A DNA stretch of 62,323 bases from Thiemannella venezuelensis (GCF_014203605.1 NZ_JACHJJ010000036.1:1-62323), one strand, 5' to 3'. Numbered from the stretch's first letter, positions 1 through 8,717 are shown. Notes: a model not told the origin generated them from the letters alone. A program made the numbers and translations.

Positions 1-1536
1 GATCAGGGCGAGGGCGACCCCGCGGCCGGCGGTCTCGGTCAGGGCGCCCTCGGCCCGTTCGGTGAACAGGGCCCGGTTGGCCAGCCGGGTCAGCGCGTCG
101 TGCGTCGCCTCATGGGCCAGCTGGTCCTGGAAGCGCCGGGTCTCGGTGATGTCACGCGTGTTGCTCACGATGCCGCGCACGCTGGGATCGTCCATCCGGT
201 TGGTGGCGACGATCTCCGCCCAGCGCCAGCTCCCGTCGGCGTGGCGCATGCGGGCCTGGTAGGTCGCGGTGCTGCCGGGCGCCTGCCTGACCAGCTCGCC
301 CATCTCCCGCACGGTCCCCATGTCGTCGGGGTGGACGAACGCGCTCACGTGCCGGCCGATCCAGCGGCCGGGCGGTATGCGGAGGATGCTCTCGACGCTC
401 GGACTGATGTAGACGTACCTGCCGTCGGCGTCGGTGATCGTGATGACGTCGGAGGAGTTCTGCACGAGCGAACGGAACCGCTGTTCGTGCCTGCTCAGTT
501 CCAGGATGCTCGTGTCCAGCCGGGCCAGCAGGTTCGCGTTGTCGTAGAAGGCCGCGATCTGGCGCACCGCCACCAGCCCGGTGAGAGTGATCGCGCCGAC
601 CACGATCACGCGGATCTCCGGGCCCGCCGCCCAGGTCGAGACCAGCAGCAGGACGTCCGTCGCCGCGATCGCGGTGTACGGCAGCAGGCTGAACGGCCGC
701 CGCCGCCGGAGGCGCGGAGCGGGCCGGGTCGCGGCCCGCCGCTGCATCCCGGCCGAGACGGCGACGAGGAACGCGGCGATCGGGACACTGACATGGCCGA
801 CGTGGAGGTAGGGCTTGGACTGGACCAGGGGCATGAGCGCACCGCCCAGCGCGCCGACGAGACCCCCCAGGCCCAGCACCGAGAGAGCACCGCGATCCAG
901 CGAGTCGCTTCCCGCCAGCGCCAGCTTGATCGCGGCGAGAAGGGTGACGAAACCCAGCGTGATGACCGTCAGAGCCCACCAGACCGAACCCGTGAGAGCG
1001 GACAGATCCGGTGAGCTGCTCACCGCGAAATAGCCCGCGAACAGCCCCGCGGCCAGCATGACGACGCCCGCGTCGAGCCCCAGGGTCAGCTGGGCCCTGC
1101 GCGAGCGCGGAGCCCCGGGCAGGCGCATCAGCGCCCAGAGCGCGACCAGGACGCCGCAGAGGTACAGCCCGATGGTCAGCGGCCCCACGTGCTGGGTCTG
1201 CGCGCCGGGCCCGGTCAGCGCGTCGTGCGCGTTGCAGGCCAGCGCCACCGTGATGAGACCCAGGCCGACGCTGAGACGCCGCCAGAACGACCGCGCGGAC
1301 GCCGCCAGGGCGGTGGTCCGGGCGACACGTGCGGACATCAGCGTGGCGAGGGCGAAGGAGAGCGGCACCGGCACCCACGCCACCACGGGAGACGCCAGGG
1401 GGCGCGCGAAGTTGAGGGCGAACCACACCGCGGAGAACACCGTGAGCACGGCGAGCACGGACGACAGCGGATCCGCCAGGGTGCGGACCAGGACGCCGCG
1501 GGGCACCGCGACGTGCCGCCACTGCCTGACTCTCAT
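1..1536 (-). CDS. Membrane-anchored PAS/GGDEF signalling protein (3' end outside window)
   Basis: The gene runs off the left edge; 512 codons are visible. Residues 1-335 contain about eight hydrophobic segments separated by short Arg-rich loops, an integral-membrane sensory region. Residues about 350-470 form a PAS domain (QNSSDVITITDADGRYVYI, then a PAC-like stretch with RHADGSWRWAEI). From about residue 475 the start of a GGDEF domain is seen (HEATHDALTRLANRALF); the GGDEF signature and any EAL domain lie beyond the edge, so catalytic competence for cyclic di-GMP synthesis cannot be judged. The ATG at 1536 is preceded by GGGGAG at good spacing. It lies 87 bp downstream of a kinase gene on the same strand. 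Confidence 0.85.
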   Translation of the reverse strand, partial: MRVRQWRHVAVPRGVLVRTLADPLSSVLAVLTVFSAVWFALNFARPLASPVVAWVPVPLSFALATLMSARVARTTALAASARSFWRRLSVGLGLITVALACNAHDALTGPGAQTQHVGPLTIGLYLCGVLVALWALMRLPGAPRSRRAQLTLGLDAGVVMLAAGLFAGYFAVSSSPDLSALTGSVWWALTVITLGFVTLLAAIKLALAGSDSLDRGALSVLGLGGLVGALGGALMPLVQSKPYLHVGHVSVPIAAFLVAVSAGMQRRAATRPAPRLRRRRPFSLLPYTAIAATDVLLLVSTWAAGPEIRVIVVGAITLTGLVAVRQIAAFYDNANLLARLDTSILELSRHEQRFRSLVQNSSDVITITDADGRYVYISPSVESILRIPPGRWIGRHVSAFVHPDDMGTVREMGELVRQAPGSTATYQARMRHADGSWRWAEIVATNRMDDPSVRGIVSNTRDITETRRFQDQLAHEATHDALTRLANRALFTERAEGALTETAGRGVALALI

Positions 1537-1623
1537 GCCGCAGCTCCCCACACCGGCGCCGTCGTTTCTTCCTCGGATGTGTCCATCGGCGCGCGGGAGC
1601 CGCTCCTGAGGGGTTCTCCGGTC

Positions 1624-2514
1624 CTACACGATGAAGGTGCCCGGCGGGAGCCGGGTCGCCGGGAGCCGGGGCGGCGCGACCGCCACCCCTTCCAGCCGGA
1701 GGATCTCCGACAACATGCGCGAGGCGTGGTCGGCGGTGACGCGATCCGCCGGATCGCGCCGGAGCAGCCCTTTCAGGACCCTGCGGAGCGGGCCCGCCTT
1801 CGTCGGCGGAGCCGGATCCCCGGCCATCGCCCTGCCCAGCACCGCCAGCGCGTCCGGCCCCTCGTAGGGGGGACGGCCCTCCACCGCGAAGTACAGGCTC
1901 GCCCCGAACGACCACAGATCCGCCGCCGGGGTCGCCCGCTTGCCCCGCAGGCGCTCCGGGGCGACGTAGGACGGGGCGGCGCTGATCGGCACCGTCGTCG
2001 ACGCGCTCGGATCCCCGTTCAGCGCCGCGATGCCGAAGTCCGACAGCACCACCCGGTCACCGGTCAGCAGGATGTTGCCGGGGTTGATGTCCCGGTGCAG
2101 GACCCCCGCGCCGTGCGCGTGCCGCAACCCCGCCAGCAGCTGGAATCCGATCCACGCCGTCCAGTGGATCGGCAGGTGGCCCAGATGCCCGACCGTCTCC
2201 TCGAGGGTGAGCGCCTCCAGCGACTCCATCACGATCCAGAGCCGCCCCCGCTCCTCCAGCAGATCGTGCACCGAGATCACCGCCGGATGGCTGAGCCGCC
2301 CCGCGGAACGGGCCTCCCGCAGCGCGCGGCGCCGTGCGTCCTTCAGATCCGCGCCCTCCGCGCGGAACGGCGGCTGGATCTCCTTGATCGATACGTTCCG
2401 GCGGAGCCGCAGATCATGTGCGCGCCACATGATGCCCACGCCGTCCCTGCCCTCAGGAGAAAGCAGCCGATAACGCCCCCCGAGCAGTTGTGGATTCTCC
2501 ATCCCCGTCCCCAT
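1624..2514 (-). CDS. Serine/threonine protein kinase (small, soluble)
   Basis: A 296-residue kinase domain with almost nothing else. Visible are the Gly-rich loop region (residues 20-28), the VSIKEI lysine (K44), the helix-C glutamate (E67), the catalytic loop HRDINPGN (residues 140-147) and DFG (159-161), followed by APSYVAPE and DLWSFG. The catalytic loop has Asn at 144 where Ser/Thr kinases normally have Lys, so activity may be reduced or altered. There is no transmembrane helix and no PASTA domain, so it is predicted cytoplasmic. It is paralogous to the next kinase upstream (2694-3488), sharing phrases such as RLWIVME and LLRRDPA. The ATG at 2514 was chosen; a second ATG lies four codons later. 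Confidence 0.9.
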   Translation of the reverse strand: MGTGMENPQLLGGRYRLLSPEGRDGVGIMWRAHDLRLRRNVSIKEIQPPFRAEGADLKDARRRALREARSAGRLSHPAVISVHDLLEERGRLWIVMESLEALTLEETVGHLGHLPIHWTAWIGFQLLAGLRHAHGAGVLHRDINPGNILLTGDRVVLSDFGIAALNGDPSASTTVPISAAPSYVAPERLRGKRATPAADLWSFGASLYFAVEGRPPYEGPDALAVLGRAMAGDPAPPTKAGPLRRVLKGLLRRDPADRVTADHASRMLSEILRLEGVAVAPPRLPATRLPPGTFIV

Positions 2515-2693
2515 GAACCACCTGACACACCCGGAAACCGGGCCTCACGATCGATTCATATTTTCATCTGGAACGGTGCACGGCGCGAGGGCGCCGTGCA
2601 TTATCCATAACAATTCAGTCGCATGCGCGGGCAGAGCATTATTTCACTTTCCCGTCCCGGCCGGGTGGTCGGAAGAGCGGTCCGGAAAACGCA
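2515..2693. other. Intergenic spacer between tandem kinases, AT-richer
   Basis: No gene is seen. The spacer has an AT-richer patch (about 2550-2660) in an otherwise very GC-rich region and a perfect hairpin (listed separately). It probably carries the end of the upstream kinase transcript and the promoter of the downstream kinase. Confidence 0.5.
2577..2600 (-). terminator. Hairpin downstream of second kinase
   Basis: Perfect 10-bp inverted repeat TGCACGGCGC / GCGCCGTGCA with a GAGG loop, about 95 bp past the stop of the 2694-3488 kinase. There is no T-run, as is common in actinobacteria. It would separate the two kinase transcripts. Confidence 0.5.
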
Positions 2694-3488
2694 TTACGCG
2701 GCGCTATGCCGCCGCAGGTTCACGAGCATCGCATATGTCTGCTCCGAACTCAGCCGGGCCGCCGGGTCCTTGCGCAGCAGTCCCCGCAGCACGGGCTCCA
2801 GCGCCCCCGCCCGGCGCGGCTCCCGCGGCGGCTCCTGCAGCGCCTCTATCAGCGCGGCCATCGAGTTCACCGTGCGGAACGGGGTCCTGCCCTCCACCGC
2901 CATGTACAGCGTCGCCCCGAACGACCACATGTCCGCCTCGCGCGTCCCTCCCCGGCCCTGGAGGGTCTCCGGGGCGATGAACGCCGGGGTGCCCCGCATG
3001 GAGGTCGTCGCCGCGCCCTCGAACGCCGCGAAGCCGAAGTCGGCCAGCACCACCCGGTCGCCGGTCAGCATGATGTTGGCCGGCTTGATGTCCCGGTGGA
3101 CCACCCCGCCGTCGTGCGCGTGCCGCAGCGCCTCCAGCAGGCGCCGCCCCAGCTTGGCCACCAGCTCGGCCGGGAGCGGGCCCGCCTGCACGAGCGTGTC
3201 GTGCAGCGTCAGCGCCTCCAGGAACTCCATCACGATCCAGAGCCGCTCGGCCTCCTCGACCAGGTTGTGCACCGTCACGATGCCCCGGTGGCTCAGCCGG
3301 GCCGCCATCCGGGCCTCCCTGACCACCTTCCGCCGCCGCTCGCGCATGCCCGAACCCGGAGGGAGCGCGATCTCCTTGAGCGCCACGTCGCGCTCCAGCA
3401 GCAGGTCGTAGGCGCGCCACACGACGCCTGTGGCGCCCTTTCCCACCGGGGCGATGAGCTGGTAGCGGCTGTCGATGATGGTGCTCAC
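2694..3488 (-). CDS. Serine/threonine protein kinase (small, soluble)
   Basis: A 264-residue kinase comprising just the catalytic domain. It has an intact Gly-rich loop (GKGATG, residues 16-21), VALK lysine (K38), helix-C glutamate (E58), HRDIKPAN (131-138) and DFG (150-152), then GTPAFIAPE and DMWSFG. All catalytic residues are present, unlike its tandem paralogue at 1624-2514. No membrane segment or sensor domain is seen, so any regulatory input must come from another protein. The ATG start gives MSTIIDSRYQLI, directly at the N-lobe. The two kinases probably arose by duplication (inference). Confidence 0.92.
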   Translation of the reverse strand: MSTIIDSRYQLIAPVGKGATGVVWRAYDLLLERDVALKEIALPPGSGMRERRRKVVREARMAARLSHRGIVTVHNLVEEAERLWIVMEFLEALTLHDTLVQAGPLPAELVAKLGRRLLEALRHAHDGGVVHRDIKPANIMLTGDRVVLADFGFAAFEGAATTSMRGTPAFIAPETLQGRGGTREADMWSFGATLYMAVEGRTPFRTVNSMAALIEALQEPPREPRRAGALEPVLRGLLRKDPAARLSSEQTYAMLVNLRRHSAA

Positions 3489-3586
3489 CAGGGCATGATC
3501 TCAGCAATCGGGGCCTAAGTCCTACTTGGAACGATCCTGGATCGGCATATCCGGCCGGCAGGAGTGAATCTACGTCGTAAAGGAAG

Positions 3587-3991
3587 TCAGACGAGACCGA
3601 TCCCGAGCAGCAGCGTTCCCGCCGCCAGGGACGCGCCGCCCGCGGGGACCAGCCAGATCAGTTTGCTCGGCCTGGTGTCGGAGGGGCGCACCACGGACAG
3701 GAAGAAGCCGAGCGGCATCGCGATCGGCGCCGCCGTGATCAGAACCCGGGTGAGACCCTTCATCCCCTCGGACAGGTCGGTCTGGTCGAGGTAGAGCAGC
3801 GCGACCAGCGCGAAGAGCACCAGCACGCCCGCATGCGCGTGCCCGGCCCGCCACAGACTCCTGCGGACGGGGTTGTCCAGGTAGCCGGGGAGGTCGCGCA
3901 GGATGTGCGCGAGCAGCGACACCCCGCCGAAGGCGACGGCCGGCACGGTGATCAGGAGCACGCCGGCGGTGCTCAGGGACGACGGCGACAT
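3587..3991 (-). CDS. Four-helix integral membrane protein, unknown function
   Basis: 134 residues with four hydrophobic segments (about 8-28, 52-70, 82-102, 110-132). The loop before helix 2 carries RAGHAHAGVL, whose two histidines could bind metal or heme (inference). I do not recognise a named family. The ATG at 3991 is preceded by a GGGAGGG ribosome-binding sequence. Upstream is an AT-rich region with repeated TGGATAGT half-sites, including a perfect inverted repeat, so the gene is probably repressor-controlled. It sits between the kinases and pup and is transcribed away from pup. Confidence 0.75.
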   Translation of the reverse strand: MSPSSLSTAGVLLITVPAVAFGGVSLLAHILRDLPGYLDNPVRRSLWRAGHAHAGVLVLFALVALLYLDQTDLSEGMKGLTRVLITAAPIAMPLGFFLSVVRPSDTRPSKLIWLVPAGGASLAAGTLLLGIGLV

Positions 3992-4006
3992 GGGAGGCCC
4001 TCCCGT

Positions 4007-4049
4007 TGGATAGTTATGCTAGCCAATTATTGGATAGTGAAACTATCCA
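4007..4049 (-). promoter_or_regulatory. Repressor-type operator with repeated TGGATAGT half-sites
   Basis: TGGATAGT-GAA-ACTATCCA (4031-4049) is a perfect 8-bp dyad; another TGGATAGTT half lies at 4007-4015. The region between (ATAACT and TAGCAT on the minus strand) is a likely -10 for the membrane protein gene starting at 3991. This resembles MarR- or TetR-type operators in actinobacteria; the regulator is not adjacent. Confidence 0.5.
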
Positions 4050-4205
4050 GTCAAGTGGCGGGATTTGCCTCCGAGGTCCCGGGGGAGGTTGTCTGGCGGC
4101 AGGAACCCCGGGCGGCCGCCGAAGATCGTGGAGTGATCCGCGCGAAATGTCTGCCGGTTCGGGGAAGATATGAACTACAGACGTCCCCCAGGCGGAGGTG
4201 CCGAG

Positions 4206-4415
4206 ATGGCGAGCAAGGACACCGGCGGGCAGAAGCAGACCGGCCGGAGCGACCGCGAGGTCGACGAGGCGGCGGTCGAGGAGACCACCGACGTCCAGGA
4301 GCGTCACGAGAAGCTCTCGGACGACGTGGATGCGATTCTCGATGAAATCGACGAAGTCCTCGAAGAGAACGCAGAGGAATTTGTGCGCTCTTACGTCCAA
4401 AAAGGCGGAGAGTAG
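4206..4415 (+). CDS. pup: Prokaryotic ubiquitin-like protein Pup
   Basis: 69 residues, small, acidic and predicted disordered, ending in VRSYVQKGGE. It matches Pup throughout (MASKDTGGQ at the start, EKLSDDVDAILDEIDEVLEENAE in the proteasomal-ATPase-binding helix region). Pup is ligated through its C-terminal glutamate to substrate lysines by PafA and recruits targets to Mpa/ARC and the 20S proteasome. This Pup encodes Glu directly, so Dop deamidation is not needed before ligation. The ATG at 4206 follows GGAGGTGCCGAG; an upstream ATG at 4170 would add 12 residues with no family support. Normally pup directly precedes prcB; here prcB is 10 kb away, and no dop is seen upstream. Confidence 0.97.
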   Translation: MASKDTGGQKQTGRSDREVDEAAVEETTDVQERHEKLSDDVDAILDEIDEVLEENAEEFVRSYVQKGGE

Positions 4416-4792
4416 GGCAAAGAGGACACGGGTGGGAGGGTGGAGCCGGCCGGCGGGCCGGCATTGCGCCGGAAACCGCGCCTCCGCGAGCGGAGCGTCG
4501 CGCCTTTCCGAGAGGGCGGGCGGAGACCGGCGAAGCGGCCGGTCCTCATCGGCCGGAGGCCCGGATTCCGGACGGGACGGAATCGTGTCCCGAGCGTCAG
4601 GAAACCGGACCGCTTGACGAGTCCGGCAAGAATCGCGCCACCGGGGACGGGCCGGAAAATCACTGCAGGCCGTCTCGCGCCTCGGCCGTGCGGACCGTCG
4701 AAGTGAAGAACTCCGGCGGCGAGCGCAGCCGTCCCCCGGAAACCCGCCCCGGCGTCACCCCCGCCGGGGCCGATCGGATGCCGGCCGGTCTG
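4416..4792. other. Gap between pup and the alpha-mannosidase gene
   Basis: About 375 bp without a convincing gene. Small open frames on both strands here have Arg/Pro/Gly-rich, low-complexity translations and no ribosome-binding site. The only clear structure is the hairpin at 4747-4769. This is the left junction of the sugar locus that separates pup from prcB; no direct repeats, integrase or tRNA were noticed at it. Confidence 0.5.
4747..4769 (-). terminator. Terminator hairpin of the sugar operon
   Basis: CCCCGGCG / CGCCGGGG perfect 8-bp stem with a 7-nt loop, 24 bp beyond the stop codon of the GH38 gene, the last gene of the minus-strand operon. It would also act on readthrough from pup. 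Confidence 0.6.
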
Positions 4793-7636
4793 TCAGCGGA
4801 CCGGGGTCAGGTGGACGGTCGCGATCTCGAAGGGACGCAGCGGTAGCCGTACGGCGCCGCCGGTGATCTCCAGCGGCTCGCCCGCCGCGCCGAGGATGTC
4901 GGCGCGGCGGGCGGCGGTGAAGGGGCCGCGGACGACGGCCTCGGTGGCGGCCGGGTGCTCGGCGACCAGGCGGAGTTCGAGGGTGCCGTCGCGTTCGCGC
5001 AGGGCGGTGAGGACCACGCCGGTGCCTGTGACTTCGAGGGAGGCGTCCTCGCCGAGGGTGGCGGGGGGAGCTCCGGTGCGAGGTGTGCCCCCGGGCTCTC
5101 CGGGGGCGGAGCCGGGGCCCGCGGGGCCGCGGCCGGAGCCGGGGACGGCGAGCAGTTCGTGGCGGTACTCCTCGGCCAGGCGCGGCAGGCCGGCCTCGTC
5201 CCAGGTCCCCGCGTGCGGGAGCACGGCGAAGCGCATGGCGGTGGGACCGGGGCACTGGGCGTCCGGCGTGGGGAGCTGGGGCCCCGCGGGTTCGTCGCGG
5301 TAGGCGTTGCGGTTCTTCGACAGGTGACCGACGGAGCGGAGCAGGGTGAGGGCGAGCTCCCCGCCGGTCAGCTCGTACTCGGTGACCTGGTCGAGCAGGA
5401 CGGCCAGGCCTCCGGCGGAGACGAATCCCTCGGCGGGGAAGGTCGGCAGGGGCTCCTCGCCGCAGCCGCCCTCGCCGGTCAGGCCGCGCCGTACGACCGC
5501 CAGCTGCCCCTCGGCGAAGGACTCGGCGGCGGGCCGGGGCAGCGGCGCGTGCCAGCGGACGCGGTGGTCGCGGGTGCGGTTGTCGAAGGAGGTCTCCAGC
5601 CGCAGGTACGGCTCGCCCGCGCGGAGCTCGGCGCGGGTGGTGACGGTGACGGCCTCGGTAGTGGCGGCGCGGCCGTCCGCGGAGGACTCGGCGGGCCAGT
5701 CGTAGGTGCGGCGGATCTCCAGCACCGAGACGAGGGGACCGGCGTGGACGCTCTCGACCTCCACGGAGGAGGGCGCGTCGGCGAGGACGTCGTGGCGGGG
5801 CGGCGCGTGGTTGTAGGTGTCACCGGCGTCGCCGCCGTCGGCGATGCGGCCGACGCCGTGGACCTCGGCGCCCGCGGAGAAGAGGGAGAGCGTGCCGTCG
5901 GGGGCGACGGTGACGCGGAGCAGGCCGTTGTCGAGGGTGCCGTCGGCGGGGCGGGACAGGGCGGAGGAGGGAGCGGAGCAGGAGGCTGCGGTGCCGGTGC
6001 CGGTGCCGGTGGCGGTGGCGGGCGGAGGCGCGGAGGTGAGGACGGCGCGGCCGAGCGGGGGGACGGTGACGTGGGCGGCGACGGTGACGACGGGCTCGGC
6101 GAGGGTCCGGACGCGCCACGGGCCGGGGCGGGCGGCGGCCTCCAGGACGGTGCGGCGCAGGTCGGCGTAGTCGTAGCCGGTGGTGGCGTGGCGGCCCACC
6201 ACGAGGGTGAAGACGTTCCCGGACCCGGCCGGGGCGCCTTCCGGGACGTCCGGGGCGTCTCCGGAGACGCCCCAGGAGACGATCTCCTGGCCGAAGAGCT
6301 CGCGCTCGTGGATCCGGCCGAGGAGCCGGGTGAGGTCGTCCATGACGGTCTCGTCGAGCAGGGTGGGGGCCAGTTCGAGGCGCTGCAGCGGGACCGGCTC
6401 GCCGCCCGGGCCGAGCAGCCGGGCCCGGCTCTCGGGAAGGTCGGCGAGGACCAGCGCGGTCCGGGTGAACGGCGAGGGGTTGACCACGACGAGGACGTCG
6501 CGGGCGGCCCCGTCGGCGAGGGAGGCGCTGACCATGTCGACGACGGCCTGGCCGATCTGCCCGGCCTCGGCGATGCGGGCGGCGACCTGCTGGGCGGTCT
6601 CGTCGGCGCCGCAGCCGGTGATGGAGTCGTGGCCGCTGCAGGTGATGAGGCGGCGCCAGGCCATGTCGAGGAGCTTGGCGGCGGCGGTGTCGCCGGGCAT
6701 CCAGAGCGCGGCGAGGGGTTCGGCGTAGCGGGTGACCACGCGTTCGGCGTGGGCCATGGCGCGTTTGGCGGGGATGCGGGCGGAGATGACGCCGGGCAGG
6801 ATGTTGGCGCGGGCGTGGGAGCGCAGTTCGCCGGTGACGGCGGGCAGGCCGTCGGTGGACGGATCGTGCGCGGTGACGTACTCGCCGAGGGTGGCCAGGC
6901 GGAGCCCGGCGGCGGTGATGTCCGCGGCCGGGGCGCTGTGGTCGGCGCCGTACATGGCCAGCAGCGGGCCTTCGGGGTGCCAGGGGCGCAGTTTCCCGGC
7001 GAAGGCGGCCAGCCGGTCGGGCAGGGCCTCGGCGGGGCCGCTGAACAGGGCGACGGCGTTGCCGTACCCGCCGGGAAGGTACTGGGTGCGGACGGCGGTG
7101 CCGTCGGCCCCGGTCCAGGCGAAGGCGTCACGGTCGACACGGGCGGGCACGCCGCGCCAGAGGCAGGCGTGCTCGAGCCCGGCCTGGCGGAGGATCTGCG
7201 GCATCTGGGCGCAGTGGCCGAACTGGTCGGGCAGGTAGCCGACGCGCATCGCGCCGCCGAGGGCCCCGGCGCCGCGCATGCCGTACTCCAGGTTGCGGAT
7301 GAGGGTCTCCCCGGCGCACAGGAACTGGTCGGCGAGGATGAGCCACGGCCCTGCGGCGAGGCGGCCCTCGGCGACGAGGGCGCGGACCCGGGGGAGCCGC
7401 TCGGGCCGGATCTCCAGGTAGTCCTCCAGGGCGGCGAGCTGGCCGTCCATGGTGAAGCGGTAGCCGGGGTCGGCGGCCATGGTGTCGAGGACCTCGTCGA
7501 GCATGCGGACCAGGCCGAGGCGGAAGCGCTGGAACGGCAGGTACCACTCGCGGTCCCAGTGGGTGTGCGGGACGACGACGATGTCGGGGCCCACGGTGTC
7601 GGGGCCCACGGTGTCGGCGACAGGGTCAGGAGTCAC
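4793..7636 (-). CDS. Alpha-mannosidase, glycoside hydrolase family 38
   Basis: 947 residues, as expected for bacterial GH38. The N-terminal catalytic domain opens with the metal-binding HTHWDREWY (residues 24-32) and carries the nucleophile Asp137 in GYLPDQFGHCAQMPQIL; the C-terminal half is the beta-sandwich region. GH38 enzymes hydrolyse terminal alpha-mannosides with retention using Zn2+. No signal peptide is seen, so it acts in the cytoplasm on imported oligosaccharide. GTG start, overlapping the upstream oxidoreductase gene by 11 bp. The first 18 residues are low-complexity because of a 15-bp tandem duplication. A run of Ala/Thr/Gly repeats near 5980-6020 marks a linker. Last gene of the operon. 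Confidence 0.93.
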   Translation of the reverse strand: MTPDPVADTVGPDTVGPDIVVVPHTHWDREWYLPFQRFRLGLVRMLDEVLDTMAADPGYRFTMDGQLAALEDYLEIRPERLPRVRALVAEGRLAAGPWLILADQFLCAGETLIRNLEYGMRGAGALGGAMRVGYLPDQFGHCAQMPQILRQAGLEHACLWRGVPARVDRDAFAWTGADGTAVRTQYLPGGYGNAVALFSGPAEALPDRLAAFAGKLRPWHPEGPLLAMYGADHSAPAADITAAGLRLATLGEYVTAHDPSTDGLPAVTGELRSHARANILPGVISARIPAKRAMAHAERVVTRYAEPLAALWMPGDTAAAKLLDMAWRRLITCSGHDSITGCGADETAQQVAARIAEAGQIGQAVVDMVSASLADGAARDVLVVVNPSPFTRTALVLADLPESRARLLGPGGEPVPLQRLELAPTLLDETVMDDLTRLLGRIHERELFGQEIVSWGVSGDAPDVPEGAPAGSGNVFTLVVGRHATTGYDYADLRRTVLEAAARPGPWRVRTLAEPVVTVAAHVTVPPLGRAVLTSAPPPATATGTGTGTAASCSAPSSALSRPADGTLDNGLLRVTVAPDGTLSLFSAGAEVHGVGRIADGGDAGDTYNHAPPRHDVLADAPSSVEVESVHAGPLVSVLEIRRTYDWPAESSADGRAATTEAVTVTTRAELRAGEPYLRLETSFDNRTRDHRVRWHAPLPRPAAESFAEGQLAVVRRGLTGEGGCGEEPLPTFPAEGFVSAGGLAVLLDQVTEYELTGGELALTLLRSVGHLSKNRNAYRDEPAGPQLPTPDAQCPGPTAMRFAVLPHAGTWDEAGLPRLAEEYRHELLAVPGSGRGPAGPGSAPGEPGGTPRTGAPPATLGEDASLEVTGTGVVLTALRERDGTLELRLVAEHPAATEAVVRGPFTAARRADILGAAGEPLEITGGAVRLPLRPFEIATVHLTPVR
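7586..7615 (-). repeat. 15-bp tandem duplication in GH38 5' end
   Basis: The unit GGGGCCCACGGTGTC occurs twice in tandem (7586-7600, 7601-7615), giving the repeated TVGPD near the N-terminus of the mannosidase. Confidence 0.8.
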
Positions 7637-8717
7637 GTGCCTCTCCTCCGATGGCGTCTCCGGCGGCCGCTGCGACGATCCGCTGCGCGGTCACGATATC
7701 GGCGAGGGCGCCGTCGCGTCCGGTGAGCGGCGGCGTCCCCTCGGTCACCAGGGCGTGGAAGGCCTCCAGCTGCAGCTCGAAGGCCTCGGTCACGTCGCGG
7801 TGGACGGCCCTGACCTCGGTCGTCCCGGACGGGGAGGTGGCGGTCAGGAGGGTGGGGGCGTTCATCAGGTAGGGGGAGGGGAAGACGAGTTCGAGTGAGC
7901 CGTCCTCGTGGTGGACGGTGACGGTCTCCCGGTAGGCGGGGTGGCCGGGCAGGTAGTGCCAGCGCAGGCCGTACCGGCCCCGGTCGAGCGCGCCGGAGAC
8001 CTCGACGGAGGGGCCGTCCCAGACGGCGGCGTGCTCGACGGTGGCGGGCGGGCCGCTGAAGCTCCGCATGAGGGCCAGGTCGTGGCAGAGGCTGCCGAGG
8101 ACGACGTTCGCGTAGAGGGAGCGCCACCGCTCGGGGGCGGCGGGCCCGAGGGCGGCGTCGAGCGCCCCGGAGTCGGCGCGCAGCCACGGCTCCAGGGCCT
8201 CGGGGGAGGGCCGGGAGGGGTGGACGCGGGCGAAGGCGAGCTGGGCCTCGCCGGTGGGGTGCAGCACGGTGACGTCGAGGTGGCGGACGGCGCGCCCGTC
8301 GAGGAGGGCGACGGCGCGCCGGACGGCCGGGTCGTACTGCTTCATGTAGCCGACCATCAGCCGCGCCTCGTTCTTCAGCGCGGCGGCCTCGGCGCGGCTG
8401 TAGGCGAGGGGCTTCTCGCACAGGACGGCGTGCCCGGCCTCCAGCGCGGCGGCGACGAGCGGGCCGTGGGACCCGGCGGTGAGCACGATGAGCGCGTCGA
8501 AGCCGCCGTGGCCGAGCATGACCTGGGGGTCGGAGAAGGGCAGCGCGCCGGTGTACCGGGCGATGCGCCCGGCCTGGGCGGGGTCGAGGTCGCAGACGGC
8601 GGTGACGCGGAACAGCTCGGGCCGCCTGGCCAGCAGCGGCAGGTACATCACCTGCGCGGCCACGCCCAGCCCGACGATCGCGGTGGTCACCGGGCTCGCG
8701 GTTCCGGCGGGGGTCAC
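7626..8717 (-). CDS. Gfo/Idh/MocA-family NAD(P)-dependent oxidoreductase
   Basis: 363 residues. The N-terminal Rossmann fold begins TTAIVGLGVAAQVMYLPLL and contains VTAVCDLDPAQAG and CEKPLAYS, the EKP motif whose Lys is catalytic in this family; the C-terminal alpha/beta domain follows. Members oxidise or reduce sugars, inositols or amino sugars with NAD(P). The GTG at 8717 overlaps the PHP gene stop by four bases (GTGA), implying translational coupling; a GTG two codons earlier is possible. Placed between PHP hydrolase and GH38 genes, it probably modifies a released sugar; the substrate cannot be read from sequence. Confidence 0.9.
   Translation of the reverse strand: MTPAGTASPVTTAIVGLGVAAQVMYLPLLARRPELFRVTAVCDLDPAQAGRIARYTGALPFSDPQVMLGHGGFDALIVLTAGSHGPLVAAALEAGHAVLCEKPLAYSRAEAAALKNEARLMVGYMKQYDPAVRRAVALLDGRAVRHLDVTVLHPTGEAQLAFARVHPSRPSPEALEPWLRADSGALDAALGPAAPERWRSLYANVVLGSLCHDLALMRSFSGPPATVEHAAVWDGPSVEVSGALDRGRYGLRWHYLPGHPAYRETVTVHHEDGSLELVFPSPYLMNAPTLLTATSPSGTTEVRAVHRDVTEAFELQLEAFHALVTEGTPPLTGRDGALADIVTAQRIVAAAAGDAIGGEARDS

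Noticed and set aside
152-1915. 587-codon open frame across the left signalling gene and kinase
   Set aside because: It is an out-of-frame shadow of the PAS/GGDEF gene; its translation is Arg/Gly/Pro-rich and has no domain, whereas the other frame gives clear PAS and GGDEF motifs.
4170-4205. Upstream ATG extending Pup by 12 residues
   Set aside because: The extension (MNYRRPPGGGAE) is unlike any Pup, while ATG 4206 has a good ribosome-binding site and family N-terminus.
4416-4706. Small open frames between pup and the mannosidase gene
   Set aside because: No ribosome-binding site and low-complexity products on both strands.
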